This document shows, in pieces, positions 1 to 7,879 of a DNA stretch of 64,000 nucleotides (positions are counted from its first letter, which is position 1; each line of letters starts with the position of its first letter). Source of the DNA: Solirubrobacteraceae bacterium (GTDB lineage: Bacteria > Actinomycetota > Thermoleophilia > Solirubrobacterales > Solirubrobacteraceae); the NCBI GenBank assembly GCA_017882455.1, contig JADGPL010000003.1, positions 124,001-188,000 on the forward strand, in the 5' to 3' direction. Both the position numbers and the translations under genes were made by a program. Under the pieces are notes generated by a model. The model was not told the origin of the DNA and did not search any database. It saw nothing but the letters and a program-made list of their open reading frames with translations.

Positions 1-1304
1 ACCGCACCGTCTTCGAAGTGCACCCTGGGGGCATCGACCGCCTCGCGCACGTCCAGGCCCCGGTCCACGACGGCGACGATCGTCTGCAAGAGCGCGGAGC
101 GTATGCGGTTGGACCCCGCGCTTCCCAGCACCAGCTCGACCTCGCCGTCGCGCATGACGATCGAGGGAGCCATCATGCTGGGCATCCTGCGTCCGGCCGG
201 ATGCAGGTGGAAGCCAAGCGGGTTGAGATCCTCCTCGCCCATCACGTTGTTCAGGTGCATGCCCGTGCCGGGCACGACCACGCCCGAGCCCTCGCCGTTG
301 GTGCAGGTCGTGCTGCATGCCAGCCCCGCGCTGTCGATCACCGAGATGTGGGTGGTCGAGCCGAGCCGCGTGGCGAGGAAGCGCTCGAGGAAGCCGTCCT
401 GGTCGAGACCTTCGACGAACTCGACGGTCCGCTCGGACTGAGCCGCGGCCATCGCCTCCACGATCCCCCGCAGGGTCGGCGGCGAGGGACCGCGATCCAG
501 CAGCGCCAGCGCATAGGCGATCAGGGTCCCGCCCGCCGAGGGTGGCGGGTTGGTGAGGATCTCGCGGTCCCGGTAGGCGACCTTGACCGGTCGGCGCTCG
601 ACCGCGCGGTAGCCGGCGAGATCCTCCCTGCTGAGCGATCCGCCCCTGCCCCCCAGCCAGTCGCACACCGCCAGCGCGATGTCGCCGCGGTAGAAGGGCT
701 CGGCTCCCTCCCTGGCCAGGCGCATCAGCGAGTTGCCGAGCTCGGGGTTGTGCAGGATCTCCCCCTCGCGCAGGACGCGTCCGCCGGGCGCCCACAGGGC
801 GGCGCACTCCGGCGTGGAGGTGAGCAGCTCGGCGAGAATCTCGGCCACGTAGGCCTGGCCGGCATTGAGGACCACGCCCTCCTCGGCCAAGCGAGCAGCC
901 GGCGCCGCGAGCTCCTCGAGCGGCAGCGTGCCCCATCGGCGCACCGCTCCACAAACACCGGCCGGCGTTCCGTAGACCCCGCAGGAGGCGGGGCCGATGT
1001 GGAAGACCTGGGCAGCGTCGCCGAAGGAGACATCGACGCCCTGCAGCTCGGCCTCCGAGCCGTCCCCGAGGCGAGTGGGCGCCTGCACGAAGAAGTCCAG
1101 GAGCGCCGGCTCCGTGTCCCCGCCGGCCACCAGCATGTAGCCGCCCGCGCCGAGCCCCGTCAGCAGCGACTCGCTCACGAACGAGGTCAGCATCGCGGCC
1201 ACGGCCGCATCCACCGCGTTGCCCCCTTCGCGCAGCACCCTCGCGCCCGCCTCGGCCGTCAACGGATGCCCGGCCGCAACCACGCCCTTTTCAGCTTCGC
1301 CCAT
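1..1304 (-). CDS. ggt: Gamma-glutamyltransferase, C-terminus cut by window edge
   Basis: Gamma-glutamyltransferase family enzyme, an Ntn hydrolase that cleaves gamma-glutamyl bonds such as that of glutathione. The minus-strand frame starts MGEAEKGVVAAGHPLTAEAG and stays open to base 1, so about 434 residues are seen and the C-terminal end of the small subunit is missing. The autocatalytic threonine motif STTHISVID is encoded near 330-360, just where the large and small subunits are normally separated. The early GGNAVDAAVAA stretch is also typical. No secretion signal is visible at the chosen ATG; an in-frame GTG lies 27 bases upstream. It is transcribed away from ftsZ, with a repeat element between them. 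Confidence 0.88.
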   Translation of the reverse strand, partial: MGEAEKGVVAAGHPLTAEAGARVLREGGNAVDAAVAAMLTSFVSESLLTGLGAGGYMLVAGGDTEPALLDFFVQAPTRLGDGSEAELQGVDVSFGDAAQVFHIGPASCGVYGTPAGVCGAVRRWGTLPLEELAAPAARLAEEGVVLNAGQAYVAEILAELLTSTPECAALWAPGGRVLREGEILHNPELGNSLMRLAREGAEPFYRGDIALAVCDWLGGRGGSLSREDLAGYRAVERRPVKVAYRDREILTNPPPSAGGTLIAYALALLDRGPSPPTLRGIVEAMAAAQSERTVEFVEGLDQDGFLERFLATRLGSTTHISVIDSAGLACSTTCTNGEGSGVVVPGTGMHLNNVMGEEDLNPLGFHLHPAGRRMPSMMAPSIVMRDGEVELVLGSAGSNRIRSALLQTIVAVVDRGLDVREAVDAPRVHFEDGA

Positions 1305-1386
1305 TGCAGAGCGATACCACAGGGGCACCTGCTGGTGCGGAGTGCGCCACGCGTGGGCGCCGCGCCATCTGAGGCACGTCAGTCGA

Positions 1387-1513
1387 GCCAGGCAAGGACG
1401 TACCCCATTCGGGGCACAGGCAGTTTCGCGAAATGTGCTGGCCGAAACGGGGATGCGAGCGGAGCGAGTGTCTCCCGGCTTCGGTACATGAGCGATCGAG
1501 GACGCAGCCTGGC
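1387..1513. repeat. REP-like composite element, copy 1
   Basis: Non-coding stretch between ggt and ftsZ. It carries a palindromic unit at 1400-1421 (arms GTACCCC and GGGGCAC around ATTC, followed by AGGC). Outer arms GCCAGGC (1387-1393) and GCCTGGC (1507-1513) are fully complementary. The blocks GGCAAGGACG (1391-1400) and GGACGCAGCC (1500-1509) recur exactly in the element at 9136-9256, in the same order. On the minus strand the inner hairpin gains a G-U pair where the plus strand has an A-C mismatch, so the minus strand folds better. It could act as a terminator or mRNA-stabilising structure after ftsZ. Confidence 0.6.
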
Positions 1514-1534
1514 GAAGCGCTGACGTGCGTCAGA

Positions 1535-2995
1535 TCAGAAGTTGGGGAGGAACTCGGGTACTTCTAGTTCGTCCACCGAGAGGCCGCCGCGACGATCGCG
1601 GCTCGGCCGTGCGGGTGCGGCGCGCTGGACCTTCACCTCGCCAGCAGCGGCCGGCTCTTTCAGGCGGCTGAGGCTCTTGCGTCGGCCCTCGTCGCCGTAG
1701 CCGGTGGCCACGACAGTCACCCACACCTGGTCGTCGAGGTTCTCGTCGACCATGGCCCCGAAGATGATGTTGGCGTCGGGATGGGCGGCCTCGGCAACCG
1801 ACTTGGCGGCCTCGTTGACCTCCCACAGGGAGAGGTTCGTGCCGCCGGTGATCGAGAGCAGGATCGAGCGCGCGCCCTCCATCGAGGTTTCGAGCAGGGG
1901 CGAGGAGACCGCCTGAAGGGCCGCCTCGGTGGCGCGGTTCTCGCCCACGCCCATGCCGATGCCCAGCAGCGCGTTGCCCGCCTGGCTCATGATCGTGCGC
2001 ACGTCGGCGAAGTCGAGGTTGATGAGGCCCGGGAGGGTCACGAGGTCGGAGATCCCCTGCACGCCCTGGCGCAGCACGTCGTCGGCCACGCGGAAGGCCT
2101 CGACCATGGCGGTCTGCTTGTCCAGGACGCCGAGCAGCCGGTCGTTGGGCACTACGATCAGCGTGTCCACCTCGTCGGCCAGCGCACCGACGCCATGCTC
2201 GGCCTGCTCGCGCCTGCGGGTGCCCTCGAATCCGAAGGGCTTGGTCACGATCGCCACCGTGAGCGCGCCGACTTCCCGAGCGATCCGCGCGACCACGGGG
2301 GCCGCGCCCGTGCCGGTGCCGCCGCCGGCTCCGGCCGCGATGAAGATCATGTCCGAGCCCTTCAGCAGGGCCTTCATGCGGTCGTAGTCCTCCATCGCCG
2401 CCTGGCGGCCGACGTTGGCGTCCGAGCCCGAGCCCAGCCCGCGCGTCAGCTCGGCCCCGATGTGCAGCGTGAGGTCGGCGGTGGACTGCTGCAGCGACTG
2501 CAGGTCGGTGTTCACGGCGAGGAACTCGATGCCCGCCACCTCGGCCTCGACCATGCGGTTGACGGCGTTGACCCCGGCGCCGCCCACTCCGACCACGCGG
2601 ATGATCGGCTGCCCGATGCTCTCGGGAGCGACCGCCGGCGCGGGTTCACGCGCATACTCCTCGACGGCGTGACGGCGTGTGGAGCGCTCGAGGACATTCT
2701 CGGGTATCTCCGATGAGAAGGCATGGCGCAGGCGCTCCTGCGGCGATGGCACGTGAACGTCCTCGCGGGCCTCCTGGGGCGAGGCTTGGAGGGCCGGGTG
2801 GGGAAGCCCGCTCTCACGGGGATGGGCGGCCGCAGGCGCCTGCGGGGACTCGCTCGGCTGCCACGCCCCGGCCGTCTCGACCGGCGGCTGCTCGGCTGCA
2901 GGCTGGCCGGCCTCGGGCTGCTCACCCTCTTCGGTCTTGCGGAAGAGCGCCGCGAGGGGCCCTTCGCGCATGCTCGCGCGCTTAGGATTGGCCAT
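1535..2995 (-). CDS. ftsZ: Cell division GTPase FtsZ with a long N-terminal extension
   Basis: Tubulin-like GTPase that polymerises into the division ring. About 486 residues from ATG 2995, which has AGGAGG nine bases upstream. The core begins only near residue 130: nucleotide loop GGAGVNAV at 138-145, signature GGGTGTGAAP near 224-233, synergy loop NLDFADVRTIM at 326-336. The C-terminal tail ELEVPEFLPNF matches the FtsZ tail that binds partner proteins. Residues 1-128 are Pro, Ala and Glu rich with no recognisable domain; most FtsZ proteins have 10-30 residues there. The start overlaps the parA stop by 14 bases, implying translational coupling. No dcw-cluster genes (ftsQ, murC) are adjacent, so it may be a second FtsZ. 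Confidence 0.93.
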   Translation of the reverse strand: MANPKRASMREGPLAALFRKTEEGEQPEAGQPAAEQPPVETAGAWQPSESPQAPAAAHPRESGLPHPALQASPQEAREDVHVPSPQERLRHAFSSEIPENVLERSTRRHAVEEYAREPAPAVAPESIGQPIIRVVGVGGAGVNAVNRMVEAEVAGIEFLAVNTDLQSLQQSTADLTLHIGAELTRGLGSGSDANVGRQAAMEDYDRMKALLKGSDMIFIAAGAGGGTGTGAAPVVARIAREVGALTVAIVTKPFGFEGTRRREQAEHGVGALADEVDTLIVVPNDRLLGVLDKQTAMVEAFRVADDVLRQGVQGISDLVTLPGLINLDFADVRTIMSQAGNALLGIGMGVGENRATEAALQAVSSPLLETSMEGARSILLSITGGTNLSLWEVNEAAKSVAEAAHPDANIIFGAMVDENLDDQVWVTVVATGYGDEGRRKSLSRLKEPAAAGEVKVQRAAPARPSRDRRGGLSVDELEVPEFLPNF

Positions 2996-3749
2996 TGGTG
3001 AGAACCTCCTGCGCGAGTTGCCGGTAGGACTGGGCAGCAACACCGTCCGGCTCGTACTTGAGGACCGACATGCCCTTCACCGGAGCCTCTGCGAAGCGGA
3101 CCGTCTTGCGGATGCGTGAGGCGAACACGCGGTCGCCGAAGTTTTCCTCGAGGATCTCGATGGCCTCCTTGGCGTGGATCGTGCGCGAGTCCACCAACGT
3201 CGGGAGGATACCCTCGATGTCGACGCCGGGATTGAGGTTCTCGCGGATCATCGCGAGCGTGTTCTGCAGTTGGATGAGACCACGCATCGACAGATACTCG
3301 CACTGAACGGGGACGATCACCTTGTCGGCGGCCGTGAGCGCGTTGATGGTGAGCAGCCCGAGGCTCGGCGGCGTGTCGATGCAGATGAAGTCGTAGTCCT
3401 CGAGGATCGGCTCGAAGGCCTTCTGCAGAGAGCGCTCGCGACCGATCATGGTCGACATCGCGATCTCGGCGCCGGCGAGGTCGATCGACGCGCACGCCAC
3501 GTCGATCTCGCGCTTGCGCACCACCTCGCGGATCGAGACCTTGTGCACGAGCACGTCGTACATGGATTTGTCCAGCGTGTCCGGGTCGATGCCCTGCGAC
3601 ATGGTCAGGTTGCCCTGGGGATCCATGTCCACGCACAGCACGCGATGACCCTCCTCCGCGAAGGCGGCGGCGAGGTTCAGCGTGGTCGTCGTCTTTGCCA
3701 CCCCGCCCTTCTGGTTGGCGAACGCGATGACCTTGGCCTTTCCTTCCAC
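2982..3749 (-). CDS. parA: ParA/Soj family partition ATPase
   Basis: ParA-type ATPase of 255 residues. The deviant Walker A motif KGGVAKTT lies at 14-21, with VDMDPQGN and CIDTPPSLG following as in Soj proteins. The family binds DNA non-specifically in the ATP dimer form and positions chromosomes or large complexes. No parB gene or parS-like site is beside it. It forms a two-gene unit with the downstream ftsZ, which suggests a role in placing the division apparatus or linking it to the nucleoid; that is inference. Start is GTG 3749 with GGAG six bases upstream; it is divergent from the ArsA-like gene. Confidence 0.93.
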   Translation of the reverse strand: MEGKAKVIAFANQKGGVAKTTTTLNLAAAFAEEGHRVLCVDMDPQGNLTMSQGIDPDTLDKSMYDVLVHKVSIREVVRKREIDVACASIDLAGAEIAMSTMIGRERSLQKAFEPILEDYDFICIDTPPSLGLLTINALTAADKVIVPVQCEYLSMRGLIQLQNTLAMIRENLNPGVDIEGILPTLVDSRTIHAKEAIEILEENFGDRVFASRIRKTVRFAEAPVKGMSVLKYEPDGVAAQSYRQLAQEVLTNGQS

Positions 3750-3838
3750 GGTGGCTCCGATGCTCGATTGATGGAAAGCCGTCCGCTCGGTATTCGCATG
3801 GCGAGGGTGGATTCCTGCATGGGAACTAGGATCGCGAG

Positions 3839-4969
3839 ATGACGAAAGCTCAGGCCAAGCGCCCTGCGACCCTCGCCACGCGACTGCGGGGCAAGCGCGT
3901 GCTCGTGTGCGTGGGCGCGGGCGGCGTCGGCAAGACGACCACCTCGGCGGCGCTCGCCCTCGGCCTGGCCCTGCGGGGACAGAAGGTGGCGGTGGTGACG
4001 ATCGACCCGGCCAAGCGCCTGGCGACTGCGCTCGGCCTACAGGAGCTCTCAGGCGAGCCGAGCCGGATCGACCCGCAGGCGTTCGCGGCGGCGGGTGTGG
4101 AGGTAAAGGGCGAGCTGTGGGCGATGATGCTCGATGCCAAGCGCACGTTCGACGAGATCGTGGCCCGCCTTGCCCCGGACGAGCGTGCGCGTGAGGAGAT
4201 CCTCGCCAACCCCGTCTACCGGGAGCTCTCGACCGCGGTCGCCGGCTCGCACGAGCTCAGCGCGATCGCCAAGCTCTATGAGCTCTACGAGGAGCACGAT
4301 TTCGACGTGATCGTGCTCGACACGCCGCCGTCGCGCAACGCGCTGGACTTCCTCGACGCCCCCAACCGCCTGTTGGGCTTCCTTCACGGCCGAGCGCTGC
4401 AGGTGTTCCTGGCGCCGGGCGGGTTGACGGCGCGGCTGTTCGGTCGCGGCACCGCGTTGGTGTTCGCGATCTTCGCGCGCGTCACCGGCGTCGACATGCT
4501 GAGCGAGCTCTCGCGCTTCTTTCGCTCCCTGTCGGGAGTGATCGAGGGCTTCGGCGAGCGAACGGCGGGCGTGGCCGAGTTGCTGCGCTCGCCGGACACG
4601 ACCTTCCTGATCGTCACCTCACCCGAGGCAGAGCCGGCGCGCGAGGCGTCATACCTCAAGCAGAGGCTCGGCGAGGCCGGCATGTCTCCGGGTGAGCTGA
4701 TCGTCAACCGCGTGCATCGAGACGGCCTGCAGGGTCACTCCGTGGAGGAGGTCACCGAGATGCTCACGGACGGGCTCGGGCGCGCGCTGGCGTCACGTGT
4801 GGCGGGCAACCTGGCCGACTTCGACGTGTTGATGCGTCGCGACGAGGAGACGATCGCCGAGCTGTCGGGAGCACGCGAGGGGCAGCACCCGATCCTGGTC
4901 CCCCACCTAGATGAAGACGTCCAGGATCTCCTGAGCCTGGCCAGGATCGCCGAATATCTCTTCGCCTGA
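3839..4969 (+). CDS. ArsA/GET3-like ATPase
   Basis: SIMIBI-class ATPase of 376 residues related to the arsenite-pump ATPase ArsA and to Get3. The P-loop GAGGVGKTT is at about 26-34, followed by VVTIDPAKRL and VLDTPPSRNALDFLD, the family's switch regions. The usual signature lysine of KGGVGKT is replaced by Gly, a common feature of ArsA relatives. No arsB, arsR or arsC genes are near, so arsenic resistance is not supported. In actinobacteria such proteins are often of unknown role. Its 3' end overlaps the convergent gene at 4907 by 63 bases. Divergent from parA with an 89-base gap. Confidence 0.85.
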   Translation: MTKAQAKRPATLATRLRGKRVLVCVGAGGVGKTTTSAALALGLALRGQKVAVVTIDPAKRLATALGLQELSGEPSRIDPQAFAAAGVEVKGELWAMMLDAKRTFDEIVARLAPDERAREEILANPVYRELSTAVAGSHELSAIAKLYELYEEHDFDVIVLDTPPSRNALDFLDAPNRLLGFLHGRALQVFLAPGGLTARLFGRGTALVFAIFARVTGVDMLSELSRFFRSLSGVIEGFGERTAGVAELLRSPDTTFLIVTSPEAEPAREASYLKQRLGEAGMSPGELIVNRVHRDGLQGHSVEEVTEMLTDGLGRALASRVAGNLADFDVLMRRDEETIAELSGAREGQHPILVPHLDEDVQDLLSLARIAEYLFA

Positions 4970-6253
4970 GTGGTGCTCGTCCGGCGCGGGCACCGGCGCG
5001 GGTGCGGGTGCGGGTGCGGGTGCGGACTCCAGCAGGATCTCGTCGGCCAGGCCGATCAGATCGGATGCGAGGTGCCCGCACACGACGTCACGCAGCAACG
5101 CCCGCAGGTGGTTTGCGACGTCGGTGGCGAGGCTCTCCGCGCCGGCGTGCTCCACAGCGCTTCCAGCTATCACGTCGTGCTCGAGGGCGATCGCCTGGAT
5201 CGCGCGCTCGGTCAGCTCCAAGCGCCGCTCGGGCATGGCACACAGCGCTGCCAGGCGTCCGGCGAGCAGGCCACTCGCGGGGCCCTCGGGCTCGAGCAGC
5301 GCCCGCAGCGCGAGCAGATGGTCGCTCAGCGCCTCGTAGGGACTGGCGCGCTCGCAACCCAGCTCGAAGCGCCGTAGTGCCCACGCGAGCTCGTTGCCAT
5401 GGGGCGCGCGGCGCGAGACGAGGTTGCAGAAGGCCCGCAGCTCGTCCTCCTGCTCGGCCGTCACCACGAGCATCCCGTGCGGGCGCCCCCCGGCGCCCAG
5501 GGCCAGCGGACTCCAGGACCCGCTTCCGATGCGTGCCCAGGCGAGCGCGCCGAGCGTGACGCGTCCGTCGCCGAACAGGCGCAGCGCACGCAGCAGGTCG
5601 CGCAGCACCTCGCGGCCGTGAGCCAGCGCCTCGCGCGGCTCATCATCCTCGGCCGCCAGGACCACCACCAGGTGGTCCTGGGCTGCGCTCGTGAGGGCGC
5701 CTTGGGGCAGCCCGTCGAGCGCATGGGGCTGGGCGATCGTGAGACCGCGGGTGAGCGACAGCTCGGCGGAGGTGATCGTCAGCCCGTGCAGCGTGGCCAC
5801 GAGCGTCACCTCGCTCGTGCTGGCGAGCGCCGAGCCCTCCAGGCGCTCGAGGGCAGCGCGCAGGCGCTCGGGCTGCAGCTGGAAGTCGGTCTGCTCGGCA
5901 AACACCTCACCGAGCAGCGCAGCGATGGCTGCGCGCACGCCTGCACGCCCGCCCGCCTGTGCGATCTCGGCGCCCATGCTGGCCACGTAGCGACCGAGGC
6001 CCTCGAAGTCGGCGAGCAGCCTGGCGGCCTGGCCGTAGCCGGGCAGACGCTCCAGGTCGTTCATCCGCGCAGCGATGAACTCGTCGGTCAGGGGCCGGTA
6101 GCAGTACAGCGGCGCGCTGCCCGATCGCCGCCGGCCGCGCTGCTGCTCGAGCTCGAACGGAACCTCTGCTCCCGCCTCGACCTCGGCGTGGAGGTGGGCG
6201 GCGGCCATCTCGAGGTAGTCGGTGAGAGCCGCCTGCAACTGGAGTGAACGCAT
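4907..6253 (-). CDS. Uncharacterised protein with possible degenerate HEPN-like region
   Basis: About 448 residues from ATG 6253 (MRSLQLQ); a longer reading from 6406 has an atypical Arg/Ser-rich start and is less likely. No enzyme motif is recognised. The region around residues 280-380, with WALRRFELGCERASPYEAL and a following helical segment, resembles Apea-like HEPN domains in layout, but the catalytic R-x4-6-H motif is not seen, so nuclease activity is not claimed. The C-terminus carries an Ala-Pro run encoded by a GGTGCG hexamer array near 5000-5025, then an acidic end. It overlaps the convergent ArsA-like gene by 63 bases. Confidence 0.7.
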   Translation of the reverse strand: MRSLQLQAALTDYLEMAAAHLHAEVEAGAEVPFELEQQRGRRRSGSAPLYCYRPLTDEFIAARMNDLERLPGYGQAARLLADFEGLGRYVASMGAEIAQAGGRAGVRAAIAALLGEVFAEQTDFQLQPERLRAALERLEGSALASTSEVTLVATLHGLTITSAELSLTRGLTIAQPHALDGLPQGALTSAAQDHLVVVLAAEDDEPREALAHGREVLRDLLRALRLFGDGRVTLGALAWARIGSGSWSPLALGAGGRPHGMLVVTAEQEDELRAFCNLVSRRAPHGNELAWALRRFELGCERASPYEALSDHLLALRALLEPEGPASGLLAGRLAALCAMPERRLELTERAIQAIALEHDVIAGSAVEHAGAESLATDVANHLRALLRDVVCGHLASDLIGLADEILLESAPAPAPAPAPVPAPDEHHSGEEIFGDPGQAQEILDVFI

Positions 6254-6354
6254 GGTGCGCTCACTTCGCGGCCCCCTCTCCTGCTCCTGCCCGGCGCACC
6301 CCGTCTTGCAGCCGCGGGCGACCGCAGAGCGGCGCTCGTACGACGCGGATGGCC

Positions 6355-7011
6355 CTAGTGCTTGCGCAGCAGAAACTGCGTGCCGATGATCGTCAACCCG
6401 GCGCACCGGCCGGAGAACTCGTCCACGGCGCGGGTCACGCCTTCGCCGAACCAGCTGCCGACATGGCCATAGTCGTCCCCCGCGAGAAAGCCGCCGGGCT
6501 TGACCAACGGAAAATACGATTCGAGATCGTCCCTGACCCCCTCGTAGGAGTGGTCAGCGTCGATGTAGACCCAGTCGAGGCTCTCCGGTGACAGCGACCC
6601 GGCCGCCTCGAGCGAGCGCGCTCGCCGGATCACGACCCGGCCGCTCTCGATCTCCGAGGAGAAGCGCTCGAGGACGCCGTCATGGATCGCATCCATCTCC
6701 TGCTGGCCCTCCCTGCGTCCCCCATAGCTGGCCTGCTGGTACTTCTCCTCCGAGCGATGCTCCCACGGGTCGATGAGATACAGCCTCGCGGGCCGCGAGC
6801 TGTTGAGGATCACGGCAGCGAAGTCACCGCGCCAGGTGCCGACCTCGGCCACCACGCCGTTCTTGGGCAGGCGCGCCAGCAGCTGCGCTCGCTCTGAGCC
6901 GCGCCGGCGCGCTCTCAGCCTGCGCGGTATGCGCGTGGGGTGCGACAGGAGCCTTGCCAACCGTCGCAGGCGGCGCCGATAGCGAACCATTGGATCTGCC
7001 AAGTCTCTCAC
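6355..7011 (-). CDS. Class I SAM-dependent methyltransferase (Methyltransf_24 type)
   Basis: 218 residues. A very basic N-terminus (residues 9-42, Arg-rich) precedes a Rossmann core with SAM motif VVAEVGTWRGDFAA, acidic motif LYLIDPWEH, and LDWVYIDADHSYEGVRDDLE, the metal/active-site region typical of cephalosporin-hydroxylase-like or Methyltransf_24 proteins that modify sugars. Substrate unknown. Start is GTG 7011; ATG 6990 is an alternative. It stands apart from the sugar loci further right, although similar methyltransferases recur at 13943 and 26660. Confidence 0.8.
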   Translation of the reverse strand: MRDLADPMVRYRRRLRRLARLLSHPTRIPRRLRARRRGSERAQLLARLPKNGVVAEVGTWRGDFAAVILNSSRPARLYLIDPWEHRSEEKYQQASYGGRREGQQEMDAIHDGVLERFSSEIESGRVVIRRARSLEAAGSLSPESLDWVYIDADHSYEGVRDDLESYFPLVKPGGFLAGDDYGHVGSWFGEGVTRAVDEFSGRCAGLTIIGTQFLLRKH

Positions 7012-7094
7012 CGGCTCTGCTGCCCCTTGCCCCCGACGCGTGGGCGCGAGAGGGTATCAGCGACGGGCGCCGGCCATCGGCGCGCGCGGCGGCC

Positions 7095-7448
7095 CTAGGC
7101 GACCGCGAGGGCGGGCGCGTCGGAGCGCTCTGCGCACTCCTCGGCGAGCCAGCCTTCGCCGTATGCGCGCATGTCGTCGATGATCGGCAGCAGCGCGCGG
7201 CCCTTCTCGGTCAGCGCATACTCGACCCGCGGAGGCACCTCTGGGAAGGTGTGGCGCTCGACGATTCCCTCCTCCTCGAGCGCGCGCAGGCGCAGCGACA
7301 GGGTGCGCGGGCTGATGCCCGACAGCGAGCGTTCCAGCTCACAGAAGCGCGAATGGCCCTCGGCGAGATCCCGCACGAGCAGCAACGTCCACTTCCCGCA
7401 TACGATCTGTGCGGTCATACATACGGGACACGTCTCATCCATCGCCAT
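7095..7448 (-). CDS. HxlR family winged-helix regulator
   Basis: 117 residues from ATG 7448 (second ATG 7442). The family hallmark CPVCMTAQIVCGKWTLLLVR opens the protein, followed by GISPRTLSLRLRALEEEGIV, the recognition helix and wing region. HxlR proteins bind inverted repeats as dimers; several sense electrophiles or oxidants through an N-terminal Cys, and here Cys residues lie at the start of the domain. A TACTT-N9-AAGTA dyad sits just upstream of the start. A longer frame to 7538 runs through that dyad and is rejected. Confidence 0.88.
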   Translation of the reverse strand: MAMDETCPVCMTAQIVCGKWTLLLVRDLAEGHSRFCELERSLSGISPRTLSLRLRALEEEGIVERHTFPEVPPRVEYALTEKGRALLPIIDDMRAYGEGWLAEECAERSDAPALAVA

Positions 7449-7457
7449 TTCCAGCGT

Positions 7458-7476
7458 TACTTTACCAACTGAAGTA
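7458..7476. promoter_or_regulatory. Probable HxlR operator upstream of its own gene
   Basis: Inverted repeat TACTT (7458-7462), nine bases, AAGTA (7472-7476), AT-rich in an otherwise GC-rich stretch. It matches the general form of HxlR-family sites (TACT and AGTA half-sites) and lies 9 bases upstream of the regulator's ATG, so autoregulation is likely. It may also control the divergent small gene at 7626. Confidence 0.5.
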
Positions 7477-7625
7477 CCTGCGCATCGGCTCGCCGGCGGA
7501 CAGGCGACCCGGCCGTAGGCCTCCCAGCCCCACCGCACCGTGGGCTCGGTCGGAGACGGATGGCCACGAAGCGCCTGGCCAATGGCATGATCCTCCGGTT
7601 CGGCAACTCGAGAAAAGGGTTCGGC

Positions 7626-7874
7626 ATGGCAGATCCAGGAAGCGACCCGAGAAGCAAGCTCGGCGAAGAAGTGGCGGCCCAGATGGATGCGATCGAAACC
7701 GACTTCGGCGACAACTACGAGATCGGCAACGTCGTGACCATCGTCGAAGTCATCACGCCCGCGGGCGCCGGGGTCCGCGTGCGTTGCAACCAGCAGCCGT
7801 GGATCGGGCTCGGCCTGTTGCGGGTCGCCGAGAAAGTCCTCGAGAGCTCGGCCGGAGGACCGGGGTCTGACTAG
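7626..7874 (+). CDS. Small conserved-looking protein of unknown function
   Basis: 82 residues from ATG 7626, preceded by AAAAGGG six bases upstream. The start at 7560 would add 22 residues that look non-conserved, although GGAG precedes it too. The protein has a short acidic helical N-terminus (KLGEEVAAQMDAIETDFG) followed by beta-rich text (NVVTIVEVITPAGAGVRVRC) and a C-terminal helix. This looks like a compact alpha/beta domain, soluble. Divergent from hxlR; its stop lies 5 bases from the convergent pilT stop. No function assigned. Confidence 0.65.
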   Translation: MADPGSDPRSKLGEEVAAQMDAIETDFGDNYEIGNVVTIVEVITPAGAGVRVRCNQQPWIGLGLLRVAEKVLESSAGGPGSD

Positions 7875-7879
7875 ACGGT

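Noticed and set aside
18-1523. 501-residue open frame on the plus strand
   Set aside because: Antisense to the gamma-glutamyltransferase frame, which has clear family motifs; composition is His/Arg-rich as expected of a GC-rich shadow.
3839-4969. Arsenic resistance locus
   Set aside because: Only an ArsA-like ATPase is present; no arsR, arsB, arsC or acr3 gene lies nearby.
5000-5030. GGTGCG hexamer array as a possible regulatory repeat
   Set aside because: It is coding and gives an Ala-Pro linker at the C-terminus of the protein at 4907.
4907-6253. HEPN-like protein as part of an abortive-infection defence system
   Set aside because: The catalytic R-x4-6-H motif is not seen and no nuclease, kinase or toxin partner is adjacent.
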